Positions 43,771 to 56,617 of a stretch of 64,000 bases of DNA are shown here, piece by piece; within the stretch, counting starts at the first letter, position 1, and every line of letters begins with the position of its first letter. The notes beneath the pieces were generated by a model, which was given only the letters and a program-made list of their open reading frames with translations, did no database searches and had not been told where the DNA came from. Source of the stretch: Gnetum montanum (lineage: Eukaryota > Streptophyta > Gnetopsida > Gnetales > Gnetaceae); assembly GCA_015680685.1 (NCBI GenBank), contig MNCI01025186.1, positions 63,050 to 127,049 of the forward strand. The letters run 5' to 3'. The translations under genes were made by a program, and so were the position numbers.

Positions 43771-46470
43771 TCATCCTAGAAGACGAATCTCCCAAGGGGG
43801 AGTGATTTCCGATTGAGCATTGGGCTTTCTTGGGCAGGGAGGTGATGATCGCGTCTGTGTAATGTTATCAGTTGCTGATGATGAAGGGGCCATGGGCATT
43901 GAGGACAAGAGGGTAGGCTTAGGGGAGCCTAAGGTAGTAGTGTGTTCCCTAGCCATGTTTTCTGCTAAATGCTCTTCACATTTTTTTCGACGAGGAGGCT
44001 GTGGTGCATTTTTTGTTGCATGTCTTTGCATTGGGGAGGAGCTTGAATGTTTTGGCACCTTGATGACAAATGGTGCTTGTTGTGTTGGCGTGGGCAGTGG
44101 TGAAACTTTAAGCATGAAAGGGGTGGGGGCACGCAAACCTTGCTAGGGTGGTTCTAGATTACTATCAATGCCAATAACATTGATAGTGTACACCACATTG
44201 TTAGCATTCAGGGGGTCTTTGTAAACATGCATTGACTAGTTACGGGACTACTTTCATCCAGGACTAGTTTTTCTTGATTGATCATGCATTGAATATCATC
44301 TTTCAATGCTAAAAAATAGTCCGTATCATGACCACATAGTTGGTGATAGTCACATAAATGTTCTAGCCTAAAATTCTTTGGGATCAGAGGTTCACTAGGC
44401 ATATCCAAGGAGGGCTTCCTAAGAACTTTGTAATATCTTTGGTGGCATTTGATTTCTTCCTCCAACATCCACTTATGTTATATGCACCCTACTCCCAATA
44501 ATTTCTTTAGAAGTTCTGAAGGCTTAATCGATAGTGGGGTGTACTTTGAGTAGTCCTTGCACTCAAATTTCTACCTTGGCTGGGTTGACACTGCAATTGT
44601 TGAGGTCGATGACTATGCTATGTTGCTAGAGCTAGGTGTGGCGTTGGTGGGAGCATTGGGTGTTGTAACACCCTTTTTGTTGTTGCTATTGTTGGGCTTG
44701 GTCTCATTGGCCACAGTGGCCACCATGGTTGATGGGCCTTGCCCTTCTCTTTGTCTTTCTTAATGTGTGTATTTGTGTATGTCACATAGGTAGGGTTCCT
44801 ACTAGCTTCATCCATGTCCTGAATGCTCTTGGTTTGTGCAAACACTTGGCTAAGGGACCGTGGGGCTAGGTAGTAGAGTTTAGACTTAATGAAGTCATTT
44901 ACCACACCCTTGAAGATGGCCAACAAATGGGCCTCAGTGATAGGCTCACATATCTCGTTCAAGGTTGTACTGCACCACTGTATGAATCTCTGCACAGATT
45001 CTAGTGGGTCTTTATTAACACTCATGAGCTAGTCTAGTGTGATGTCTGGTTTCAAGTTGTACTTGAAATAGGTCATGAACTAACTTAGCAACTCTTCTAG
45101 GGTTGAGATGGAGGCACATGGGAGTGTGCAGTACCAATCTAGGGCTTTGCCTATCAGAGACATGGCAAAGACACATATGATGGTGTGTGGCCATGGTTGT
45201 AGTAGTAGGGATTCGAACATGAAGGTCACCAGATGCACATTGGAATTTTCCTCCCCATTATATTTTATAAATTGGGGGAGTGGCATCCCAAGGGGAAATC
45301 TAAGCATAGGGATAGCCAGGCTAATAGGATCATCATGGTAAAAGTTCATGACTTGCATGGTTTCAGAATCGATGCCTTGAGATGTTTGATTTCCTTAATG
45401 AGTGTTTGGATGAGTTGAAATGCTTGATCTAGACCCAGGAACATCGTAGATGATTACAGGGATTCCTGAGCAGCCATCATGGATGATGGGGTAGAAGCTT
45501 ATCCCATGGGAGGCACTGTTGGGATGGCTCTAGCAAGTGGTGCTACCTGGGCAATCCACCACTAGTGGGTGGTGCTATTGGGGCAATGGCTGTTGGTGGC
45601 ACCATGGGGTTGGCTACTTGCCTAGCTAGTGGGGTAGCCCAAAACCCTATTTTTGGTTGCACCACCTATGAGATTTGATATGCATGGTGTTGGACATAAT
45701 GTGACATCTGAGAGGGTTTTGCAAGAGGGAGAGAAGTGGCTGGTGTCCACCATGCAGTTGAGAGTGGGTCTGCTACTGGTGGTGGGATGGTTGTAGATGA
45801 GGAAATAGGAGTGGAGCTCATGTGTAGTTGTGATGTAGGCACAGTATGCACATATGGTAGTGTAGCCATGACTGACATTGGGTACGATGCCAGAATGGAT
45901 TTGGGAGGGAGAGGGACTAAAAAAGAAGTTGAAGGACCCACTTGCTGGTACATTGAAAAAATTGGGTGACTACCCATTGCTGAAGAGGATGTGGATGGTG
46001 GTGGGCTTGTGGTGACCAAGAAAGGGGCAAAAGAGAAGAGCGAGTTTGACCAAAAGATAACGGTGGAATGGATAGATGTGGTATAGATCTGGCCACTACC
46101 TTTGGAGTGGGAGTCCAAGTCTTCCTACCCATCATGAAATGCTTCATTGTAATGGGATGTTGTGTCCCGTTCCCTAGACCTAATCACTCGTATCAACTAG
46201 TTTAACACCCATTGATACGCTTCAGTCAACAAAATGGTGACATTAGGAGCAGGGATGAATTCCCTCCTGTTCTAGTGGAGGAACTCGAAGTTATGTTTAT
46301 CCTCAAGTTCCTGGTGATCCAAGATTAGATTTGCCTAGACTTTTGTATAGAGGAAATCATATCACTTTTCATCTTGCACCAAGTTCTTGGGTGATAGATG
46401 CCACAACCTAAGAGACTATCATTGTACTAGCACTGGGCTGGGTGATCGCTCGGTACCTATCATGCTTTGA
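43771..46470 (-). pseudogene. gag polyprotein of E2
   Basis: Minus strand. A proline/serine-rich N-terminal part (46,118-45,666) follows a decayed first domain. The capsid-like core (45,358-44,618) contains LRFPLGMPLPQFIKYNGEEN, FAMSLIGKALDWYCTLPCAS, DPLESVQRFIQWCSTTLNEI and FKGVVNDFIKSKLYYLAPRS. The zinc-knuckle-like part (44,468-44,208) reads LEHLCDYHQLCGHDTDYFLA, then LKDDIQCMINQEKLVLDESS. A basic and proline-rich linker (44,136-43,771) leads to protease. Frames are broken at several points. Long opposite-strand frames here are shadows. Confidence 0.88.
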
Positions 46471-46883
46471 ACAGAGCAAGGGGTCGCCAGGTTCAAGGTC
46501 GGAATGGCAGTGGTTGTGGAAATCATTTTCTATTGTAAAAATGAAAACTGTAAAAGAGAGAGAGGCTGAAAGTGAGTATGTTGGGGAGTGTCAGAAGCTG
46601 CCTTCCTTCACTGATACACCTGCTATGCTAAGCAGGCCTACTACACTAAGAGGCTTGCTATGCCACACAAGACGCAAGTAGCATAGCTTATTCAACCAAG
46701 TAAATGTGGTATGGTAAGCAGTTGGAGGCTTTTGTCCTGCTGGGTTTTGGAGGAACCATCATTGCAACCAGTCTAAACCACACAGTGTGTAGAAAACCAC
46801 AAGGGTGTCATGTCTATGATAGTAGGTGAAAAGGTATAGACAACATGCAGGATTACCCATGATACATAGAAAGGACACAAAGG

Positions 46884-46901
46884 GCCCTCCTTCTGGCACC
46901 A
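46884..46901 (-). other. Primer-binding site of E2
   Basis: TGGTGCCAGAAGGAGGGC on the minus strand lies six bases (GTTTTA) inside the 5' LTR. The spacing is the same in E4 (GTTTCC). The matching tRNA is not identified from memory. It differs from initiator Met, and only the first seven positions resemble Asp or Lys tRNA ends. Confidence 0.7.
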
Positions 46902-46907
46902 TAAAAC

Positions 46908-49183
46908 TATAGCAATCGAAAACGTCAATGGCTGGAACACCGAGAGGTCACTAGGTGTATAGCCTAACCCTAGATTCGTGCGAGGGCCATGCTAGAGAAA
47001 AACGAAAGCAGGGTGCCCTAAACGGTCTAGTCAATCAGATAGGAACTTAATCAGTGTATAATAACCTTTCATAAATGTTTGCTTTAAAGACGTTATATGT
47101 AACTTAAGTGATAAGCAACCAATGAAAATTGGTAGAGAGTAATGCAAAATATGATAATAGTAAAATGAAACGAAAGAGGCTTGAGTGAAAGAGTGCACCA
47201 CCCCAAGATTGGGGGATCAAATCTTTGTTTGGTTGGAAGGTGTACAATTGATGTGTAGCGTGGATAGGCACAGCTTACAATGAAGCGGTATGGTCACAGC
47301 CTCTTGAACTATAGTCAACAGCTTGCTAACAAGAACCTTCTGCTTACCAACCTCTTTTCCACAAGTAATCGTCAGAAAGCCAAAATGGCAAGATGCTAAT
47401 CGCAAGAAAGCCAAAATGCCCAAAAAGCTAGAAAATGCCAGGAGCCAACCTTAAATGCCAACCATAGGAAAGATGATTCCAAAAGCTAGTGATGCAAAAA
47501 AGCCAACCTCTTGAACGTTGTTCTTTGGGGTATTTATAGAGCCAAGGGTAGGAGAAAAAAGTGGTTTGGATGCCATGTGTCCTAGGTCCCACATGGTGCA
47601 AATGTGACTGTGCTATGCTGCTATGTGATGTTGACCATGAAGCTTGCTATACTGTGACCATACCGTTCAAGCTACATGTGCCAAAGTCTAGTGAATTGCT
47701 ATGTTTTTTACAAGGAATTCCAATAGTGAATGCAAAGTGGAGCATGTGCTCTAGGACTATGTCTTCCCTACTCTTGTGAGCAGGGTGAAGCATAGGGACA
47801 ACTTTGGGGATAATTAGGGGAGTGCAAAACAAAGCAAACTTGCTGATTCTGTCCATTGAAGAAATGCTAGGACGAGAATAACCAACAAGTTCTGGAGTTA
47901 ATCGGAGGTGTCCTGATGCTTTCATACAAGTTTTACGCTACTTCTGCTACCTAGTGTATGTGCATAGCGTAAGCACTTGCATGCTACGCTATGCTATGCT
48001 ACATAGTGTAGCCACCAGTCCTAAGAGAAATCTAGCCTAAAAGCCAAAAATACCTATATGAGGCCTGGCTAGGCAAGTAACTTCTACAATTGACAACTCT
48101 ACCATCTATGCTAAAAGGTCCTGGGACTTGTGAAGTTCATCCTTGGGACATTTTTAGGATTTGTGTCCCTACTACACTGCATAGCATAGCATAGCGTAAC
48201 AGCTAATGTGACATGAATTCCTGTTTGATCTGCAATGTTTTGTCGAGAAATCTTACTTGTGACCCAAGGGGTGAAGTGGGACAGGCAATCTTGGAGGTCT
48301 AAATGTGGCCAAGTGCAATTCTAGTGCTAAAACCACTTGGCAGAGGACCTTCATGCATTCTGACCCTACTACGCTATGCTAGACTATGCAACGTAGCACA
48401 GTGTAGCACCCAATTTAGCTCAAATTTTGACTTACTTTGGAAACATTTTGTCATAGCATGTTAGTCATGTCCTGATGTGGTAGTAGAGAAAACCTATTTG
48501 ATGGTTGAAGCATGGGCAAATATGCTTACTCCATCAAAGCTATCTAAGTAGGAGTATTGTCAGAGTTCATCCCTACTATGTTGTGCTACGCTACGTAGCG
48601 TAGCACTTAAATTGAAATGATTTCTAACAAAACTTGCCACATTTTGCTGCGTCATGTTACTCATGCATCAAGGATGAAGTGGTGTAGATATCCTAGAGGA
48701 CTGAGTCATTGTTAATTGGCATCTTGGATGCCAAATTAGTCTTCCCAAGGCCTGCTACACTATGAAGCATAGCGTAGCGTAGCAGGTCTCATAGTTAGAA
48801 AACTTGCTAAACTATTTTGCTCATCCTAAATACTTTTGACTACTCCTAGCATGGTCCTTGGGTAGATCATCAACCAAGTCAAGTGTCAAGCTGGGCAAGC
48901 TAGGGGGTGTAGTAAGCCTGTCAGCTTAGGAGGTAGAAAATTTTCCAGATTGTAAAATCTATCCCTGGTGCCTCTTTCATGCAAATTGGCCTTGTGGCTA
49001 GGTGCTGCATTAACTATGCTACAAAGGGTGCCAGGAAGGCTCAAAAGCCATTATGCAAGTGTTAGGACTTTTGGGATGCCATGTTGTCAGCACGGTCTAA
49101 CATGACACCATGCTTGTAGCGATCCTCGCCCAAGTTTCAGGACTATGCTGAGTCATGAAAGTCCAAAAATTTATGGTGTTTCA
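46908..49183 (-). repeat. 5' LTR of E2
   Basis: Starts TGAAACACCATAAAT at 49,183 and ends at 46,908. It aligns end to end with 6,764-9,038. The TATA box is at about 47,530-47,539 on the minus strand. A perfect 24-bp palindrome at 48,583-48,606 (centre TACGTA) and others near 47,985, 48,175, 48,370 and 48,765 lie in U3. The U5 motif is at about 46,908-47,060. Confidence 0.92.
47530..47539 (-). promoter_or_regulatory. LTR promoter TATA box of E2
   Basis: CTATAAATAC on the minus strand, conserved in position with the other three LTRs of the group. Confidence 0.7.
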
Positions 49184-49740
49184 ATGAGTAAGGCCAGAAT
49201 GGCATAGACAGGTAGTGATAAAGGTGTATATGAGGCAAGGCGTGGAGGATTTTGCAATACTACATAGCTGGTCACAAGGCCCTTCTACCACTTGCTGTGA
49301 ATGTGGTTGGAGGCTGTCATCCCTGCCGCCTGTGACAAATAAAAAGATGTTGCATGGATCTAGCATGCACGATAGCAGTGAAGAGGGTGTAACATGGTGG
49401 CAACAATGCACAAGGGTTTCATTGGTGTTGAGGCAGTAGAAGAAGATGCAGAGGGTTATGATGTAATGGTAGAAGGAGGCAACCAACAATGACCATGTGA
49501 GGCTTGATGTGTGGAGGGCATCATAGGCTAATTCTAGCAAGGCTTGAGGTGTGGTTAGCAATGGTAGGTGGCAAGAATAGCCTTGGGAGCATAGAGCATA
49601 TGGCTAAGGCAGCCCTTTACAGGCCTTAAACAAGGCTATGTGGCCTTAACAGGCTAGCGTGATCCCCTTGTAGGGCTGCGCAACCCTCTACATGGCTACG
49701 TGGCCAAGGGTCATGCCACCCTAGCAATTTTTAAAAATAA
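49184..49740. other. Flank of E2 without a recognised gene
   Basis: This was contiguous with the DNA ending at 6,763 before E2 inserted. A 126-codon minus frame (49,181-49,561) overlaps the LTR edge, has no recognisable domain and is not supported as a gene. Confidence 0.4.
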
Positions 49741-50612
49741 TAATCATAAAAAAACATTATGATTATTTTTATTTTTAATTAATAAAAAAAATTTCTTAAT
49801 TTTTTAAAAACAAATAATAATATAATTAACTATTATTAACAACCAAGTAATTTGATGTGGTTAGTGAGTTAATGTTAGCGAGTTAATGTTTGAGAGTTAA
49901 AGTTTAAGGATTTGAAGGTCATGAATTCAAATTTAGCCTTGAATTTTCTTTTAAGTTTGGATTTTTAATTATATTTTTATTATTTTTTTAAAAAAAAATT
50001 ATTATTATTTTATTCTAACATGTATAATGATAAATTTCAAATATTGATATTTCCTAAATTGCAAGTTTAATTGGGATAAAATTTGTTCCATTGGAATCAT
50101 CTCAACAAGTACTATGCATTGGACACATTTTGAATGTCCAAAAACTAAGTTGAATTTTCATGATTTGAAAGGTTCAAATAAGTTATTTTGGCAATTGATA
50201 TTACTAGGCTGACATATGGGTAACATGATAACTTCTTGGTGACTTGGGTTTCAATTATAAATGATATATTGATCCTTAGACATGAATATAATACTTTGAC
50301 CTTATAGATTGAAAAATATGATGTAGGCTTGGTCTCTCAGATCATGTTTATATCCTAGCAAGAAAAGATTATGATAACATTACTCATGAGTTTAGGTTTC
50401 CCTATGAATGTCATGGTAATAACTCTAAGTGGGGATGAGACACTCTTATGGATAGGTTGAATCCCTTAAACTTGCTATTGCCTAGGTCTTAGGTGAGATG
50501 AATAATGCTAAGTTACAAGGATTAGGTGCTTAAGGTAATAAGTTTTAAATAAGACAAGATTGACTTAGTCCATGGTTGCTATCCTTATGGGAGGAACTTA
50601 AAATAACCTTAA
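49741..50612. other. AT-rich DNA, probable interior of a decayed gypsy element
   Basis: A very AT-rich block (49,730-50,030) is followed by sequence with no open frame of note. It lies inside the element whose LTR is at 50,876-51,437, so it is probably its decayed interior. Confidence 0.35.
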
Positions 50613-50861
50613 CTAATATATCCTTTTCTTACCAATGTCTTTTACAATTGATGAGTTGTGAGGCATAATCAAATTTCCCTTAGTCAATGATATCCATGAA
50701 ATAATCTTCTTGGTTGGTGGGGTAAGGATCATCTTGGTCATATAGTGCACTTGGTGGTCCATGACTTTTCCTAGGATATGGCTCCATGGTTCATCATCAG
50801 GTTTAGGTTGTAGTTGGTCCATGGTTCTAAATGACCATTGGGTTGTGGCTTGCTCTGATAC
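50613..50861 (-). pseudogene. Start of the interior of a gypsy element (leader/gag remnant)
   Basis: The minus-strand frame continues from the primer-binding site with MDQLQPKPDDEPWSHIL and IISWISLTKGNLIMPHNSS. The product is not recognised beyond its position, where leader or gag start is expected. Confidence 0.35.
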
Positions 50862-50873
50862 CAAATGTGACAT
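50862..50873 (-). other. Primer-binding site, initiator Met type
   Basis: TGGTATCAGAGC on the minus strand, two bases after the LTR end at 50,876. This is the common plant gypsy/copia site pairing with initiator methionine tRNA, and it sets the element's orientation as minus. Confidence 0.85.
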
Positions 50874-50875
50874 CT

Positions 50876-51437
50876 TGTTCTTGAATGTCATGGAAAACAT
50901 ACAATATATGCTATATGAGACATTATGTGTAAGAAGATAATATACCAAACATCAAATATATGTAGCATTTGACATTATGCATAAAAAATAATAGGGAAAA
51001 TGCATAAGGAAAAAAGGAAAAGAATGCTTTATTGATGTGGAATAGTGTATCTTGCTCATGCTTTGGGTGTTTCTTGGGGTTTTCTTCCTTTAGCATCTAT
51101 CCCTTAGAGGCAATCCAACATTGCCACCACAGTTAGGCCTATAACCAGTAAGAAGGGATGGCTAGTCCTCTTCTTATCTTGCTTCACTTGGCACCCATTA
51201 CTCACCTTTACTGGCTTTGCAACTCAATGTTGATACAACCTCTAATGCCTAGGTATAAATACCTTAGGTCAAACCCCCAAAGATCACCTCGAGAGATACA
51301 TCTGTTATTATAGAATGCCCTTTTGAGTCTTAATTACAACTCCCCTTTTAGGTCTTGTTACACTAAACTCAAGATTATTTATGAAGGGATACCATCTTCA
51401 TTATGTAGCAGCACCATTTGAGAATGGGGATGTTACA
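50876..51437 (-). repeat. Gypsy LTR, 562 bp
   Basis: Bounded on the plus strand by TGTGACATC and GGATGTTACA. The primer-binding site adjoins its lower-coordinate side, so this is a 5' LTR on the minus strand. A second copy lies at 3,079-3,625. A GGTATAAATACC palindrome sits near 51,253. Confidence 0.88.
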
Positions 51438-51699
51438 ATATCCAAGACCTATAGGCTTGATCCATGATGAGCATACTAAAATAAATGGTACTAATGGGAA
51501 GCCCTTAAATAAGAGATAGATTCTGTAAACCAAAATCTCAAATACTTGTAGATTAGAAAAAGAATAACCTCCATCAAAATCAAAGAAAATTAAAATTAAC
51601 AAATGTAGAATCGTACTTTCATTCTCCATCATAGTATTAGGTTGATCATAAAGTAGCTAGTCAATCAAAGCATACATACATCCATGCACATCCTAGTAT

Positions 51700-52815
51700 C
51701 ATCCTCATCATTTTCTAGCCTACCATGCTCCTAAGAATCATCATCATCTAAATGATTCAAAAAATTAAATCTCTTGTGACCTAGTTAGCTACAATTATGG
51801 TACTTGGGAAAATCCCTCTAAAAATGCCTGATGTTTCTATAAGCATGGTAAGTAATGAGTCCATGAGTAGCCCCATCATCTAAATATTATTGTCACTACT
51901 ATTATCTATCAAATCTATAACCTTATATCTACTTGGATCCATCAAAATTTCCAAAACATATTTGGGTCCTCGTCTAAAAATGATCGTAGTGCACTACCTC
52001 TATCAACTAACCATGTTCCAAGTCCATTGCATAAACACATGCATCATAATATATCTAAAGATATAGGAGAATAATGTGGTCCTTAATGAATATATAAAGA
52101 TCATGAATAAAATAGTTTATCCTAGACTTCTTATCAAAATTTATGTGAGGCACATACATGCCCAATTCCAAAAACATATAGTTGTACCTAGACACAATCC
52201 CTAGTGGAGGTTAATAAAACTCATCACTTTAGCCTCCATGTACTTTGAAGAAATATAATTATCATTGAAAGTAAGTAAGAAGTCATTCTAATGAATATCA
52301 CATCCCTTCCAACAACATGCCTTTTCCTAAGTAGCCTACCAATGAATAGTGGAACTTTTGAATTAGTAGATTGCTAATCAAGTTTGCTACATGGAATTGT
52401 AACCCATCAACTTTAATATCTTCTTGATCTCCTCTAACTACTCAATTGTAGCAATATGGTCCTTATTACCATAGAAGATAGGTGGTTCCAACTTATAGAA
52501 TTGTTTCACAAGCTCACATTCCATTAGTTTTTTTGCCACTACTACCACTTCTTGAAATAATAAATATCAATGGTATGTTTAAATTCTTCTCTGTATGATG
52601 ACAAAGAAAATAGAAATAGGTACCAATTGATGTCCAATTAACTAATCTCCTAATTTTTTATTGAAGTAAAAGTAAAGATTAATAGTCCCTAGTTCAGGAT
52701 TAATTACATGCTTCTACATTCAATCAAGAATAGGATCAAGTGTTGGAGTTCGATTGTTAAGCCTAACATCTATCCTCCTACCATGACCACGTCCACCTCT
52801 AGCATCTACCATCAC
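51700..52815 (-). pseudogene. Decayed gypsy gag
   Basis: Minus strand. Beginning with MVDARGGRGHGRR near 52,812, then LVKQFYKLEPPIFYGNKDH, then IATIEWLEEIKKILKLMGYN (one stop in place of W). This matches the F-x-G-x-x-D...A..WL..IE.IF pattern of gypsy gag. A zinc-knuckle-like remnant (HAYRNIRHF, FPKYHNC) is near 51,800. A primer-binding-like site precedes it at 52,872. It is heavily interrupted by stops. Confidence 0.6.
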
Positions 52816-52854
52816 TAGACATAATAACACAAAATAAGGAAATCATCAAACATA

Positions 52855-52872
52855 TGCTTTGATACTAGTTTT
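52855..52872 (-). other. Decayed Met-type primer-binding site
   Basis: TAGTATCAAAGCATATG on the minus strand, after GGATGTTAAAAAC, which resembles the LTR end GGATGTTACA of the neighbouring family. The usual form is TGGTATCAGAGCA. Confidence 0.5.
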
Positions 52873-52879
52873 TAACATC

Positions 52880-55090
52880 CTTCTTCCTTACCTTATATTA
52901 AAGAGCATTATGTTGGGCATAGAACCTCAAAATAAATGATTTTTCATGACAAGAGTTAACTAAAAATTGAAATAATCTAATGTAATGATAAGGAAGTGGA
53001 AGGAGAATATAGTAATACCATCCTAGAAAAAAGGAAAGAAAATATATTAATAATGAAAGACTATATTAATTACAAGATAATGCATATATAATAACAACTA
53101 AAACCACTAATAACTAAAATTAAAATTAGAGCATATAAATTTGAAAATAATGCATAGCCATAAGTACCTAGAAATATTAATATGTTTAGTAATGTATAAA
53201 AATATCTAGGATCAAAATAGAAATTCCATGATAAAGGAATAAACTAATACATGTCTATAAATATCATAATATGCAAAACAGATAATGGTCTAAAATTTCA
53301 AAAGTAAATATGTATAATATCCAAAAATTAGCGATGAATGTAAGAATATTTGTTTGTTTCACCTAGCCCTAATGACCTAAAAATAAAATGGGAAGTTACT
53401 ATAAACTAAGTGATAAACCTTGTCATCTCCTCTAATTAATCTAAGGATAAGTCTCATGGTGTGCTAGGGAAAGGCATGCTAACCTACAAACACATGTTAG
53501 TGTGTAGATCTGAATATCAAACATTGAAAACATCAAATTGAATTATCCACTTCAACTCATTAACCCATATACAAAGAGGCTATCATGAACCATAATCAGT
53601 TTTAATTGTATGTATCATTATCATGATAACTTAGTCAAATCAAACTATCCAAAAAAAAACCAGGTGTTAAAGTATTATGCACATGGATTTATTTATTAGT
53701 CTCAAACCAAACTACATATGTTGGAGGCACTATCTAAGTCTTACTTATAATGTTCTAAAGATAATCGAAGAAAGGACCAATGTATCATAAATCACCCTAT
53801 ACTCCAAGATGAAACCTATAGGAAGAGACACACAAATGCATCCCAGTAGGGATCAAATATTAAACATCTTCAAAGAGACATCTTCAACCAATCATATAAC
53901 TTTGTGCTAGCTTTTGAAAAACAATGAACATCCAAACATTCAAATAGGTATAATCAAATATTAATGATGAAGGGATATAGTAAAAAGGTCAACAATTCTA
54001 GATAACTAAAAACTCCATCATAAATCAATAATCAACTCCAATATCAAATTTAGGAATTCAACATGTTCTAGACCTACCAAACAATGTTGAACAACATTCA
54101 AAGATACTAAAACATGTCAAACTATGCTCTAATGAAAGATGATCCTAAAAATAGTAAAATTATGAGACCATGACCTTACCACAATTGATGGTGCACTCAA
54201 AAAAGATACTAGTAGAAATTATAGTAGATTTTGGCTCAGCCATTACTTGACCATGACTTGTGATTGATAAGAAACCACTTGAAATAACTTGGTACAATAT
54301 AAAATGCTTAAGAGACTTGACCATGACTTTACCAATACCCATGGTAAAATATCATTACTATGTCACAATTCATGAGATTACAAGATTTTAAGAAATAGAG
54401 ACTAAAATATAAAGGGTAGAGTTTGAATAGACCACAACTAATGGTTAATGTTGGAAGTTTCTCCAAAATCCATGGTTGATTTATGGTTTTGACACAAAAA
54501 TTAAGTGAGAAAAATTAGTGAAATTACTTTCAAAGAACCTTAGATTAATAGGGGACTCTAGCAACAATACAATGATAATATAGGAAATAATAATAAATCT
54601 ACAATTCAAATGAAGAAGCTGTGATTACACAAAAACATGAAAAATGGGATAAACCCTAGTAGAAATTGAATAACTTGAAAATAGATAAAACTTGGAATTT
54701 GGTGAAAGGAAAAAAACTTAAATGTATTTAATATAAGGTGATTCTGAAAATAAAATTGAAATTTTTACTTATGTTCATTAAAATATTTTAAATTTATCAG
54801 ACCAATTTTAGAATTTCTATTATAGATTTTTTTTAAAAAAAAATTATAACTTAGTGTTGTTGATGAGTCATCTAGTGATATTTTGTAAGCTGATTGTAAG
54901 TCCTAAACTTGAAAAGTATTTCATACCCTAGGTTTGTAATTCCTGCATGCATGGTTAAGGTTTCTAACTCCCACACATGCATCCTACCCTTTCATATTAT
55001 AATTCTAGAGTAGATTTATATTTTGAGCTTCTTAGACTATTTCCAACTTTATTTAGGAACCTTAGAAACCTTTCGATATATCCCTTGTGT
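52880..55090. other. AT-rich DNA, probable LTR and intergenic remnants
   Basis: No gene. The part next to 52,880 should be the LTR belonging to the gag remnant, but I could not define its far end. Confidence 0.35.
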
Positions 55091-56617
55091 TGTAATGAAA
55101 AACCTTAACCACTAAAAAGCTAAGGATTCTCAGCCACAAATAGACTCAACCCTGAATCCCTAGGGCATCCAAGGAAAAATGAGATTCATGGTGCCCTAGA
55201 TGGTATGGTAGATCACCTAGGGACTTAGGGGGATTTAAAACAAGGTTCTAAAAAAGTGTAAAAATTTCATATCTAAAAAACCAAAATGTATAAAAGTTAC
55301 ACACAAAATGAAACTATAAAATTTATTAGATCAATAAAGAATGAGTTTAGAAATATGTATCAAAGTGCATGTAGGAGAGTGAAGGGGAGCTCACTTGGGC
55401 AAGGGTTCCAAGCCCATTGAAGAAGATAGAATTTGCTCCACAATCTGGATGCTCAGCCATGCCTAATGTTTTCAAACCTCCTTGGCTACTACTCAAAATC
55501 TACAATGTTGGTCAGTATTAGGATTGAGAAATGTGAAGGATTAAGGTTGTCAAAATGCTCCACATTGGAATTTGGGGATCCCAGGGAGGGTAGTGTTTAC
55601 ACTCTAGGCTCACAAATCCCAAAGGGGGTAACAAGGGTAATAGGGCTACAATGGTTCTATGCTAGCAGGCCCTAGGAAGCTACATTTTTGCTAAGTAGCA
55701 AGAGCTCTTGGATGCTCAAAATGATAAAATGGTCAAAATGCAAAGTTTGTGCAATTTCCAAGAGTGTGGAGCCTTGAAATGGTATTGGGGTTTTGGCCAT
55801 GATTTGGGCTACAAATTGGCTACAAACAACTAACTGATTGGGTTGCAAATTAGCTACAACTTGCTGAAAATTTCTACCACATTTAGGGAAAGGAGGGGTG
55901 TTGGTTGATGTCCAAAATCTAGTGGGGTTACCACATATGGAAAGTTTCCTACCCCCATGACCATTTAGTTTACTAGAAATAGTAATGGGGATGCACATTC
56001 CACACTAGCTTTACTCCCTCCACACTAGGTCTTCAACCTTCCATGCTAGCATTGCAAGGTTCTTGCTGGAGTTGATGTAACATTGAAATCTTGGCCATGT
56101 TGCTTCTACACTTGGGAGGAGGTATCAATGTTGGGAGGATGAGAGATCAATGTTGGGGGGTGAAGGTCAACCCCTTCTACACTAAGCATCACCTCCTCTC
56201 TATGTTGTGGGTAGGTGAGGTCCACCCCCCTACATCCCTCCACACTAGTTTTGATGTCTCGATGTTGGCAATAGGTGGTCCACACCCCTCCACACTAGGA
56301 GTAGGTGAGATTTACCTTCTTGCAGGATTTTTTTAGCATAGAAAAGTATATACCCCTCATAAAACCCATCAAATTGTCATTTTTGGTATCTCAAAAGGAA
56401 AATTTCACCCCCAAGCCCAAATATAGACACTAGTTGACTCTTTTCACTTAGGGAATGAGGCTTTTGCCACTTATGAGGCATTTTCAACCCCAAAAGTATG
56501 AAATATGTGAGATTTCCTCTTATGGATTACAATCTTCACATTTACGATGAAGTTTAGGCTTAGGTTTCATGGGATGGGGTTATAAAGGTTTCTACATGCA
56601 AGTTTGATGGTGTTTCA
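55091..56617 (-). repeat. E3: 3'-type LTR of an E1/E2 relative
   Basis: The minus strand starts TGAAACACCATCAAAC at 56,617 and ends TTTTTCATTACA at 55,091. The conserved U5 motif lies at about 55,091-55,235 (GAATCCCTAGGG...GGTGCCCTAGATGG). A PPT-like CCAATAAAGATGGAC precedes the start and no primer-binding site follows the end, so it is a 3' LTR. Its first 260 or so bases align with E4 (61,210). Confidence 0.8.

Larger units (their letters stand above)
6764..49183 (-). mobile_element. E2: giant Tat/Ogre-like gypsy retrotransposon, split by nested E1
   Basis: E2 runs on the minus strand from its 5' LTR (46,908-49,183, 2,276 bp) to its 3' LTR (6,764-9,038, 2,275 bp). Both LTRs end in TGAAA...TACA-type termini; the 5' copy shows TATA for TACA. 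Flanking bases are GTGGG (left) and ATGAG (right), a 5-bp target duplication differing by two G-to-A changes. Without nested E1 the element is about 20.2 kb. Order in its own direction: LTR, PBS, gag, protease, roughly 6-kb region with an antisense gene, RT, two RNase H regions, integrase, hairpin array, untranslated spacer, polypurine tract, LTR. The protein motifs place it in the Tat/Ogre group of Ty3/gypsy. All reading frames are broken. Confidence 0.9.

Noticed and set aside
49181-49561. 126-codon minus frame as a host gene
   Set aside because: It has no recognisable domain, overlaps the E2 LTR boundary and has no supporting context.
49855-49945. tRNA-derived SINE head (A-box-like TGGTTAGTGAG, B-box-like GGTCATGAATTCAAAT)
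   Set aside because: Both boxes are weak in very AT-rich DNA, with no tail or target duplication. Chance is likely.
50876-51437. E1/E2-type LTR
   Set aside because: Different ends, length and a Met-type primer-binding site place it in another gypsy family.
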